Source: Sipunculus nudus
Taxonomy: Eukaryota > Annelida > Sipuncula > Golfingiida > Sipunculidae
Assembly (NCBI GenBank): GCA_026874595.1
Contig: CM049318.1
Coordinates: 12,879,241-12,943,240, forward strand
Length of the DNA stretch: 64,000 nt
Direction of reading: 5' to 3'
The notes below the pieces were generated by a model, which saw nothing but the letters and a program-made list of their open reading frames with translations, searched no databases and was not told the DNA's origin. Below, piece by piece: positions 47,364 through 60,526 of this stretch. The stretch's first letter is position 1. Every line of letters starts with the position of its first letter. The position numbers and the translations under genes are program-made.

Positions 47364-48190
47364 GTAAGTTTCAATTGGTACTTGATGTAAAAGTTGATGC
47401 AACATTGATTTAACGGTCACCGATTTTCTTTAATTAGCCCGTTTTTAAGATGATATTAAACCAAAGACGAAAATCCCGAATAATTTATTCATGATATACA
47501 AATATACTTAGTACCTGCCTGAAAAAAAAAACTTTCAAGAGGTCAATAGAGCTCGGATGTTGTGCCAGGGCTTTGATTATAATTACAATGGAAGTAGTCA
47601 ACAGATGTCTCAGATGAGCCAAGATTACCATATGTGGTCTTTTACTTATAAGGCGCTTTGTTTGCCAGTTGCGTATGTGGGCCTGGCATTAGAGGAGTAA
47701 TCAAGGCCAATTAAGCGGCCAGAAAAATGGTCTGGTAAGTAGCACCGAGGCTAAATACAGTGAACCATTTTGCTGAACTGGATAATTATGTTGTACTGAT
47801 TGTAGATACTGTACTCCACAGTGCCCCTTGTGGCCGCTCAGGGGAACTACACGGCAAAAACCTCCTACACGTCCTACTGCCGAAAAGGGGCGAGGTGCTT
47901 TGTCAACACAGGTGAGTTTTCAATCAATTCCATTATCATATTTTTTTGTTCTTCTTTTTAATGTTTTCATTATTATTATTATTATTATTAATACTACTAA
48001 TACTACTTTTGATCAGATATCGGCGTACTACCTCCCGGCTCGACGGGAGCTACTGGACCCATGGGACCCTCGGGAAATCCTGGTTTTAATGGAGAGCCGG
48101 GAGCCAGGGGACCGCCTGGACTGGTAGGACCCACAGGACCACGGGGATTCCCCGGTAAGCACAAGTCAATATTTTTATAAAAAAATTATT

Positions 48191-48254
<64 letters not shown>

Positions 48255-51200
48255 ACTGTTGTTTCTTGTGCTGACGAATCACAAGAGGGCAAATCTATGG
48301 ACGGTATGATTAATCATTTTATTAAATAAAATGAAAATCCCGACATACGACGAAAACCACTGACACATGAATCCAAGACGGCAAAAGTTCATTCTTCTCG
48401 TGGTTCGCCCGCATGTGTTAACGATTCTCCTCGCGGGTCTCTCGTACACAAAACACAGAATAAGCAATTTATTACATATTTTAACATTTTCCAAAATTTT
48501 GCCAGACACTTCATTATTGAGACGACGATATATTATCTGTTGCTGTGGGATGTCGATCTGCCGCTATGTCTCGTCTCCTATACAGGAAAAATGAATCTCC
48601 CGGTTCAAAATATGTGGGATATGAATTGACCAAACAATTAGCCCTGTTTCTGACCAAAATGCATTGTCAGTACATATTAGTTCGGCATTCAATAATGGCC
48701 ATTACCCGAATTCACCTAGGTAATTTTATTGCATTCCGTTTGAATGATCGCAAAAAAGTACCAATACACGATCTCATTGCATTTAAAAGTTCAACAGTTC
48801 TGGAAAAAGTTATACTGAGTAATATCACGAAGCAAGCACGTGTATATATATAACAAGTTCCTGTTAATATTTACAATACTGCGTCCCCTATATAACACTG
48901 CAAAGTTGGACTGAAAGTTTGGCAAAATATAAAATATGTTTAGTTTTCAAACATTTTATTTTGATTCATTTGGAATATATATTGTCGATGCATGTTATTT
49001 ATTTGCTCCATGAGTGCGGAAAGAGTGTCACTGTTGACATTACCCTATTAAATCCTCTTTTTTCGAGAATGGGACAAATGATGTCGAAAGCCAAAAATGG
49101 ATAAATCCACGTGTCATCCATTCATGGTATAAGCCGCGTTAATGAAATGAAATGATTTAATTCAAATAATTTTTTTCTGAGAACATACCAAAACTGATGT
49201 TTGAAATTTCGTGGGAATATATATATTCTAGTTATAGTATAGGAAACACAATTCCATATAAACATTGAAACCACACCTTCTCCCCGTCAAAGAGAAATGC
49301 TGATACAGACAGACATGGCCTTCATAACATCCCTTTGTATGTACTATAGTTTCCCTTCATCTATTCAGAATATCATGTCATATTATCAACTACTTACAGG
49401 AGACTCCGGACCTACCGGCAGAACGGGAGCGACGGGAGCGACAGGTCGGCAGGGCCCTGCCGGGTTTCCAGGAGCAACGGGACAAAGGGGGTTCCCCGGC
49501 GGACCAGGGGGTCCCGGCGCCACGGGACCACGAGGTTTCCAAGGCAACTCGGGGTCCCCAGGCACACCAGGAAATCCAGGTAAAATAAATTAGAAAAAGA
49601 AAATGCAATCATAGTGTAATGATTTCATCTTGGTTTTTGAGTTAAAAACCGCTGTGTTCTAAAATAAGGCGAATTTCACAATTATGTCAAAACATCAAAC
49701 TTAAAAAATATGTTTGACGTCATTTTGTAAGACTTGTTCAGAATAGTTTGAAACATTGCTGCATGCTCGAAAATTATTTTGAATTTATATATTCACACAT
49801 GATGATAGACGAAAGACTACAGTTTTATTCATGTTTTAAAGCAATATCGTTTAAACATCAACTCGATATTAACAGCTTAACATAAACAACAGCTTTTCAT
49901 AGCATGCCGCTAATTAGCAAATCAATATCAATGTAAATGAATAAATAGATCTGAAGTAGCTTCTCCTAATAAACTACCCACAATTTCTTGTATTCGAGTC
50001 CACACTATCCGAGATTATGCCATTAGTTGAATTCCATGCCCGAGCTCTACTTGTGCTTCAAATGTTACTATTCGCCGTTTCGGCCCTCTAACATTAGAGA
50101 GCGTACGACCAGCGTAACAGTCCATTATACATACCTACTGAGTCAGGTATTCATGGCCAATCATACTACACCTTCGTTAAGTCAGAGTCATTTGGAAACT
50201 AAATTAAAGTTCGAGTTCAATTCTGTCCTTGCAGCAAAATGATCAAAATGAATTTAAAATGTTTGCATGACCGTGGAGCTTGCATGACCTCGTGACTTTG
50301 TGATTTAATCAAATGCTTTATGTCAGACGAAAAATGAACATATTCTCAATTTCCTAAATGACATCATCAGCATTACAGGAGTTCTGTGTGGTTTGATGAT
50401 TGCAAAATATTTTTCTCTCTCTGAAATTAAATCAAATTACTCGAAACCCAAAACGATTATCCATCATTCTACCGTATAAATAATCAATAATTGACCCTTG
50501 GTTACATTCATAATCAACTCAAAATCGAGTAAATTTAATACGCCAGATTTAAAATGTGGATGTATAATTTGCCATTACGGATCTGTTGTTTCCTGAAATA
50601 TGTCATTTGTGTGTTCATCAGCTCTTCGCGTTACTGTTTACCTTTATATATGTGTTAGAATATAATTTTTTTTTCATAGGACCGCGAGGACCAACTGGAG
50701 TTACCGGAGCTACAGGGCGTCCTGGACCGACTGGTATGACAGGTTTCACCGGAGCATGGGGTCCAACAGGCGTCACTGGCTTCACTGGAGCCCGCGGTTT
50801 TCCGGGGCCACGGGGATTTATTGGTAGTCCTGGCGACAGAGGATCTCCAGGACCAACAGGGCCCACAGGACCAGCGGGGAATCCCGGAGGTCAAGGTCAG
50901 AGAAAACACGCTACACCTGCATGGCTCTGTCTGTCTGTCTGTTTGTTGCTTGCCGGAAATCTTCGATTTTCGCAAGCATGATGATGTGTCTGTCACTCTG
51001 TCTGTCTTTCATTTATGTGAAACATTGACTCTACAGTTTTATCAAATGACCTTTATTTATTTTCTATTTCCGCTACATGTCACACCTATGGCCTTTACAT
51101 ATAAGCTATAAGCTATCATATAATTTATTTTATCCTGACATACAAATTATAATAACGACAAACGTTATATATGTTCATAAATAATATGGTATTAATGAAT

Positions 51201-54200
51201 GCAAGTTGCGCCATCAAATTTAATTCAAATTATCAACGTATAGGACCACGTGGTTTCCCCGGAGACCGCGGGTCACCAGGAAACCCCGGACCAACAGGAC
51301 CAGCCGGAGCTCCTGGTACCCGGGGTAACACGGGTCGTACAGGGTTCACTGGGTCAACAGGACCAAGAGGACCAACTGGACCTACAGGACCTTCCGGTCA
51401 ACCAGGAACACCCGGAGCCAGAGGTAACGTGAGAAGGACCAGAAGGCCTGGTCCTTGATTTAACAGTCAAATCCATAATTTAATGGTCTGGTCCTTGTTT
51501 AATAGCCAGATCCTTGATTTAATTATAATATCCTTTATTTGATAGCCAGGTCCTTTGTTTAATAGAAAGTTACTTGATTTAGACAAGGTCTTGATATAAT
51601 AGTCAGGGCCTTCATTTAATAGACAATCATTTATTTGATAGCCAGGCCCTTAATTGGTTTAGTAGCAAAATAATTGATATAACATTCAAGTCCTTAATAT
51701 AATAGTCAGGGCCTTTATTTAACAGCCAGGCCCTTAATTTAAAAAAAAAAAACAGGTCATTGATTCGTTGTTCAGGTCCTTGATGTAATAGCTAGGTCGT
51801 TGACTTGATATCTAGATCGTTGATTTAATAAATTGGCTCAAGTGAGTCCAAGCAATCAGCTACGGGGCGATAGCAAAAAAAAGGGCAAGGTATTGGTAAA
51901 TATTTTGGTTAACGTGGATAAAATACTAATCATAATGCGAGGAGTGATGAAATTACCAACATGTTTTAATCCTTTTTGTTTTTTGCGACGGATAGTGAAA
52001 CAGTTATCATTACATTTAGCACAAAAAGAAAACTATTTGATTAAAATGTGTCTTAATTGATATTTCCAGGTTTCACTGGTCCTACCGGAAGGACTGGTTG
52101 GACAGGAGCGACGGGTGCCCCTGGACCTTTTGGATTAACAGGAGCTACAGGACAAAGGGGATTCCCGGGCGGTTCAGGGGCAACGGGTGCCACCGGACCA
52201 CGTGGTTTCCAGGGTAACTCAGGTATTCCAGGAAACCCAGGAATTCCAGGTACGGTTAGCACTCTATGCAATTAATAAAGTCCTTTATATTTGTCCACAG
52301 TTACCGGAAGTATTTTATTTTGTTTATCTCTGTGCCATTGCCATTGCAAATGCATGGTTGTCCTCCGTCAGAGGTTTGTCCGTTGAGAGGTTTCTCAGTG
52401 ATGGGTCACTTATTTTTAACAAGCCAAAGTGCACCCTAACAGGGTTTGTTGATACCACATATCAATGTATTATAGGTACATCAACATTACATTCTGCTTT
52501 ACATGAGAAGGGGTTTGAGCGGCACTTCCATGCATGTGATAAGATTTATAAGAGTAAAGCTGCGTGTTGACTTATGCGGTACGGATGCGGATGCGGACGG
52601 GTCTAAAACAGCGCATATGGAAGAAAGAAGGACTATGTAGCCGCGGGAACGGAAACGCATGGGAAACGTGCCATTTTTAGAGGTGAAAGAGAGTGAACGA
52701 CCTTAAAATGCACTGACAAACGTATCTATGGACACCCACACACACAAATTATCCGCATACGTATCGACGACGCACACGCACCGCATCCGTACAAGTGGAC
52801 ACGCGGATTAACCGTTGATATAAGACTATCGATGTAAAATGGAGGTTTTCTCAGCAGAATTAAAATTAAGCCGGAATGTTAGCTAGCTTATATATTCCAG
52901 AAAGGGGGGGGGGATGAGATTTTTCAAGATTTTTATAGTCTGAAAAAAAAATAAGTTGCAAGAGAGACATGACATATATATGCCTAATTCACTAGAAGGT
53001 TACTAAAACCGTAATTTAAAAATTATTTGACGAATCTATTAAAATCAATATCTGAGAAAGTAGTCTGAACAGAAACAGAAAGCCATGTAAAGTATTGCTC
53101 TGTCATTACACACCTCTGTTTTTGACATCACAGGTTCTGCTGGCCCTACCGGAAGAACTGGAGCAACAGGCGCGACAGGTATTTCCGGTCCCAGGGGATT
53201 CCCCGGACCAGCAGGACAGAGGGGATTCCCCGGCGGTCCCGGAGCAACCGGCGAAATCGGACCTAGGGGTTTCCAAGGTAACCCGGGACCAGCAGGCAAC
53301 CCAGGAAATCCAGGTATGGAAGTGTACATGCAGATGATATTAAATACAGTATTGATATTAATACATCGACATTGCTCTGTTGGAAAGACAGTAGGCCTTT
53401 CAGACTGCAACTAGGAAAGGTAAACGACAGAATAGTCGTTAATTAACAATAATTAGTTTTTCAATACTCGAAAACTCATGAATTGCAATAAGTTTATTTT
53501 TAAATTACTGTATGGTAATGGGAACATTTAAATCAAACCTAGTTTTTTTTCTCTAGTTTTAAAATGATTTAATGGATTAATTTTTGGATAACTTGGATAA
53601 CTTAGTGTATTTGGAACATACCAGCAACGGTCAGTGGAGGAAGTTGCATCCGGTCGATTTCAGGACGTCTTTTTTTAACCGAATCTCTGTTCATCCTTTA
53701 ATACTTAGATTAAAAATGAATACACTCGTTATAATTGTATATACAGTCAAACCTGTCTAAAAGACCTTATGTCTAGCAAGACCACATGCAAATTATGGTC
53801 ACTTAGGCCAGTCCCAAGGTTTGTCGTGTTACATACGTTTCGCAGTATTTAGTCAGTGTACGACAAGGACAATATCTAAATGAAGGCACGTAACCTTGTC
53901 CTGACTTTGAACTAGTCATCCATACAAGGGGGTTTTCTCAGCTATTCATTTTTCTATACAAAACATAATGACTTTAAAGAATTCTGATACCATGGCACTT
54001 GTTCTCTGCTATAAATGTACTTTTTAAATTCATTGTACCATTGGTAAACTTTAATCTGTAACTTTAGTTATGATTTGATAATTTATTTTTAATATTTATC
54101 TTGCAGGACCGAGAGGGCCTAGTGGAGTCACCGGAGCTACAGGACGCCCGGGCCCGACTGGTATGACAGGATTTACTGGATTCCGGGGTCCTACAGGTCC

Positions 54201-54763
54201 GACTGGTTTTACTGGAGCTACTGGTCTTCCCGGACCAAGAGGAAATGACGGTCGCCCTGGAGACAGGGGGTTAACTGGTGCTACTGGACGCCAGGGAAAC
54301 CAGGGAATACCTGGGTCACAAGGTCAGTAGGAACAGGTTACACACATAACACACACATATCACACACATATCACGCAGGATCAGACTGCCCAAGTTGGAA
54401 AGCTGAGTGCAAACCTGGGCCAGGTACTACAAACTTGTGCCAATTTGTGTACCTAACTCGTCGTTGTCAGACCTATATGATTTCTCGTCAGTATGGCCTT
54501 GCACAGACAGACGTCCAAGTCTCCTTTACTTCCATCGAGCCATGGAATATAATAAGGTCCTGTTTTACCTACCGGTATTTTAATTGCAACTTGCAAATAC
54601 AATTTCATATGGTGTATCAGGTCTAGAGTACTTTGTATCTTTTTTTTTCCTGTCTGAGTTACACATTGCTTAATGGATCAGGTAAAGATGGACGGACGTT
54701 ATGTTTCCCCCTGTGCCTGCCTATCCTTCCATTTGATTATCTGTATGCCTGTGTCTTTGTGCA

Positions 54764-54834
<71 letters not shown>

Positions 54835-54835
54835 A

Positions 54836-54932
<97 letters not shown>

Positions 54933-56768
54933 GGATAAACGTAATTTTCTATCCCAGGGGTAATACAGTGACACAAAAATATAGAAAATGTTTATACTCG
55001 CTAAGTTTTAGCATATTTTTTTCGAATTTCATTCCCAACAGGCACATATTATTGTTCTTATGGTACATTTTTATTCAGTTAAATTACTGTAATTTATATA
55101 ATGTTATAAAAATGCTGGTGTATCAACAATATGTTCAGTTGTGTTCATAACGGTGGTTGTCATAAGGCCTTAAAGTGATATAACTGAGTGTGTGTTACAT
55201 CTCCTAGTAACCTTCGATATTCTGATAAACGAAAATACATATTTTTGGGAAGGGGAATCTCAAAACCCTTGTAATTCTTGGTACATCGACTCGTCCTGAG
55301 AGTCAAACTGATGTAAGCTCCGATATCTTATTCCTTGTAAGGTCTGAATACCTATAGGAGTTTTCAAATAAATTTATGAACTACTACTTAGTATCATTAT
55401 TCAATGATTGTTTACTTTCTTTGCCTTATAGGACTTTAGAATACATTATTTAATTGGCGTATCTAAATATGTTCCTCTAATGATTTAAGGTCCACGTGGT
55501 TTCACTGGAGAGCGCGGGTTTCCAGGAAATCGAGGACCATCCGGACCAACTGGAGCTACGGGTGCCCGGGGCAACACAGGTCGTACCGGGTTCACTGGGT
55601 CCACAGGACCAACAGGGCCCACTGGAGCTACCGGAGCTACTGGTCGTCAAGGAAACCCAGGGCAAAGAGGTAACGTTTTTCCAACATCCAATTTGAGAGT
55701 TACGCTCTCTGCCCAATATAGGGTGTGCAAGGTTAACGTTATTCCTTCTAACGAATTTGTCAGTTGAACGACGTCTGATTTGCTAATGGTTATAAGAATA
55801 AATTTTATTTATTTTGACATGAGGAAAACTTAGTTATAAGTTATAATATCACTACTATCACTACCAGTGAAACTTGGAAAATATGGAAGAGTTTAGAGCT
55901 GACTTGTCGGTTGTATGTATTTCCGGAGAGCTCTCTATTTCGACTACTGTTAATATATTTCCAACTCTGTATTTTCAGGATCCCCAGGCCCTACCGGCAG
56001 GACAGGATGGACAGGTGCCAGAGGAGCACCAGGACCCTTCGGATTCACCGGAGCCACCGGACCAAGGGGTTTCCAAGGCGGCCCAGGAGCAACTGGCTCC
56101 ACTGGACCACGTGGTTTCCAAGGCAACCCCGGATCTCCAGGCAATCCAGGAAATCCAGGTGATTTATCTTTGCAAATCTCTGTTTACAGAAAGTAAAGGG
56201 TATGACATATACTGATATTTCCTTCACCAAGGTCAGTAAGCTAATTCAACCGTCTGTATATCTGTATAAATAGGTAAACCACAAACGGCTGGTAGTGAAC
56301 CAAAGTACAGCAAACGAGTCAACCAAAAGATGTAATATAGTACGATATCGTACTAGATTAATATGGATGCCTACTATTCATTAAAGCTAGGTTTATTTAA
56401 AGGATTTTTGCAGCACTGAAGTACAAGCCTGTAATGAAGCGGTCCACGCCGGCATAAAATGAGGGCAATTGGCCTAAACCCTGCCACATACATAATTCTT
56501 TTTCCGTTTGGTTTTCATTTCGCTGTACCTGATTATGTTTACTTTATTTTACAGGACTAAGGGGACCTTCTGGAGTTACTGGAGCTACAGGACGTGTCGG
56601 ACCCACGGGAATGACAGGTTTTACCGGAGCCATCGGCCCCACAGGCATCACTGGGTTCACGGGAGCCACGGGTCTTCCCGGACCACGTGGACTGACTGGA
56701 CCCCAAGGACCAAGAGGGTTTGTCGGAGGACCGGGAGCTACAGGCGCCCAGGGAAATCCTGGTCCCAG

Positions 56769-56841
<73 letters not shown>

Positions 56842-59800
56842 ACGTTACTACTAATACTAGATCTAATAGTAATTGTTTTCACACTTAAGATTTATTAAAT
56901 AAGAAACGGTATTACTTGCATACGGATCATACTTTTAAAGAATCAATTCAAATATGTGACAGTGATATATCCATTTGACAAATAAATAAGTAATCTATTG
57001 TCTTAAATGTCTAAAGAATATTATTCAAATAACCACACATTTTCATTTTTTTCAGGGTGAACACATTAAAAAAATATGGTAATGCAATATTCTGGTATAA
57101 AAGATCAGTCATACTGCAAGCCTTACGCAATGGTCCCGCTGCATTCGTTCTGTAATGCCTTCTACTTGACCACTGCTTTCTATAGCATGCATGAGTACCA
57201 CCTTCAGGGAGATGGCACATGACCAGAACTGTTCGGACCAACGAGGGCAGAGTTTTGAGAGTTTCAAATATGATCAGACCGGTTAAACCTAACAGGTGTT
57301 AGCATGGTGAGGAGTGATGCGGAATTTCGTGGTCTTACAATCCCGAAGACAGCTTTGACTTTTGCAATAATTAAGATATACCACTACCAACCGTTGTTAC
57401 GTATATATGGTTTCAAGGCCAACCAGATTTAGCAGAACATTCACCAATTATAAGAAAAGTCAGATAAAAAGTATATTGATGAATATCAAATAGGTAACTT
57501 ACCTTTTATTACTGTTTATTTTTCCCTAAGGTTTTAACGGTGGACCTGGTCCACGAGGTGATCCCGGTCCGTCTGGCAGCACGGGAGCCACTGGACCAAG
57601 AGGATTTCAGGGACAGTCCGGTAAATCTTTTTATTCTTTATCCCATTCATTCATCACTTTTAGCCAATTTTAACCCTCATAAATTAAACACATTTGATTG
57701 CAAAAAATAGCCCTGGCTACGTACCTGGAATTCTTGAGAGAGAGCCGCATTACCTTTTTTTTTGCTGTATTTAGTATAAACGCGGGATATTTTCGGCAAA
57801 ACGCCAATTGCTTGTCAAAGGTGAATAGTGTATTTGGGTTTCTGTTACATTTACAGTCGTTGTCCCCTAATAAGATGTTTAAAATCTAGCGGTTACCGCA
57901 CATTGTCAGTAGTCGCCGATAAGCTTCGCAAGTAAAGTGGAAAAGGTCCGTTATCCTGAGGAATCTGACATTATTTCGCGATGAATCTATCACAGCGCCA
58001 TCTATCAGAAACTACGCCAGTGAATTTCGGCCGATTTCAACTCGGCCCGTATAACACCAACCTCGCACAAGCCAGGCCGAAATCCGGCGGACATGAAAAG
58101 CGAATACGGCTATATGCTTATTGTGTATATAACATTTTTTCAGGATCCCCAGGCCCCACTGGTATTACAGGATTTACGGGTGCGCGAGGATTGCCTGGAC
58201 AACTCGGATTCACCGGAGCCACTGGACCAAGGGGATCCAACGGTGGCCTTGGATCAACTGGAGCTACCGGACAGCGTGGTTTCCAAGGCAACCCCGGATC
58301 TCCAGGCGCCCCTGGAAATCCAGGTAAGTCTCATGCATTTTTTGTTAATCTGTTAACGTAGGATTTAATTTGAATTGTATAATTGGATATGTATTCCTCC
58401 CACTGAGGTTAGAAAGCTACCTGATCATTCCACTTAACACGTAGAAGCCCTGCCAGTGCATTAGCATAAATTATATGTGCTACTAAAATGTGTAAATATA
58501 ACGTGATTCAATGATTCAATGCATTTTTTCAGTGCAATTTCTTATTATCACTCCAGTTATTAAGACATTTAATACATTTATGCATGATTTTGCAAAACGT
58601 GTTTCTAATCTTTTGAGAATGGTATGATTAATTTTAAGGTGTGTGACATGTTTTTCCTGGAGCAATGTGAATTGCCTATCCAATAAGTGTCATATATAAT
58701 ATTTACTGTAAAATGTTTACAAGAAGGAGATATCACACGTTTATTTTATTATTTTTCGCCGACAGGTGTCGCAGGGCCTCGTGGTCTTCCAGGAGGAAAC
58801 GTGCCAAGTGAGTGTTGGTATAGAATAATCGCAAACATTTTGTTTATTTTAAAAAAATTGCATGTTTGTATGGAGATCAAGACATAAATCCTAGACAAGG
58901 TTTTATGATTCATTTTTTTTTTTTTTGCAAAAAGTGAGAACTCTTGTGTAGTGGAATGTATAAAGTAAAATGTAATACTTTTTATTAACCACAGATGTTT
59001 TTTCTAGCAAATTGTGTGTGTGTGTTCGTGTATGTGTTTTGAATGACCTGAGGAAAGCAAGCAAAACTGGCATTTCTCGGTTTAAATATTTCCAGTTTTT
59101 TTTCATAAGCTGTTCTTGATTTTTTTAAATGATGTATAAATAATATCAGTATGAGAACATATGGAATAGTATTATAATAATATTGTTATTTTTCCCAAAT
59201 ATTGTGTTTCTGTTTAAATGGTGTTGTTTTATTTAAGTCATCAACGAGTGTAAAAGGAACAACGGAGGCTGCTCTCATATATGTGTGGATACGGTGGAAG
59301 GATACTGCTGCGCGTGTCGCCATGGATACACGTTGTTGCCTCTAGAAGCCTTCAGTGGATGCTCGCGTCAGTGGATATTTGTTTAATGTAAAACGGACCT
59401 CGATTAAATGTCAGCGCCAATGTTTGCAATGAATCTGTTAATTTATTTGATTTTTTTTGTGTTAGACTTTTATTATTCTTGCACGTTAATGTATTTACCA
59501 CGTTTCCCCCATGGATTATTGTTTCATGGAATATGTGATGCTCACTATCTAAAAGAGTGGACGTCATTTTAATGCTCTTTGGGTTTATAGCATCCCATTA
59601 ACAGAATTGCATTAAATAAAAAAAATCCCTATGTTAAAATATTTATTAGCTATTAATAGTCTTTATAAGTATACACTCGTAATGTCATGTGATTTTTAAA
59701 TGTAATTTTGAGTGTTTTTGTACATGTAACTAACTATATAGCTAGATTTATCAAAAAGTTACGTTTCTAATATAATTTTTTTGCGGTGTATACGATACTC

Positions 59801-60464
59801 TAATGCAGTTGATAAAGTGACGTGAACCTGTTCATATCACGTCGAACATTCCTGAAAGTTTTAAAATATATATTTCATATAAATTCCAAAAATAAACATT
59901 CCCCTAGTATTCATGATATTATTTTAATAATAATTTTGTCTCATGTAAAATCGCATGAAGCTGACTGAATTGAAAATATTACTTTTTTTCCGTGCTTTTG
60001 CTGCGCGACCTTGACTTATTTAAACGTATTTTGTTTGTTTTCATGGCTACAGTTGATGATCTTAGCTGCACGTGGACGCTGGAGGCCGGCTATCAGTGTA
60101 GCTGTCACATCGGGAACCAGGTCATCCCGGTTAACGGCACACAGTGTGGAAGTAAGTGACGTAATCGTGGCCAGGCCAATCAGACTACCAAGGGCTGGTT
60201 ATACTCAGAATGCTTGCCTTTACTATCTATAGAATGGTATATAAGGGACTGCATTCACTGTATCAATGTGACGTAATGGGCAAATTGCCCTTTCTCACTC
60301 TCTGCCACTCTTACCTAATTAAACAGGTAACCCCCCCCCCCCTCTCAATACACACACGCACGCACACACACTTGCCCCCTCGCACACACTTTCATACACG
60401 CCAACCTTGTCACCCCAGGTGACGAAACAGACAATCTGCCCCTATCTTTCTAGGTCTATGTCTC

Positions 60465-60526
<62 letters not shown>

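Noticed and set aside
48545-48853. 102-codon frame in intron 3 of the collagen gene
   Set aside because: No splice sites in phase with the host gene and no recognisable domain.
54633-54938. Frames with long YIYIYI stretches (also at 34244-34604, 56508-56898 and 3939-4130)
   Set aside because: Pure translation of AT microsatellites.
49390-56144. Antisense and second-frame collagen-like frames over the collagen exons
   Set aside because: Shadows of Gly-X-Y coding DNA. Only the plus-strand phase-1 reading joins across all splice sites.
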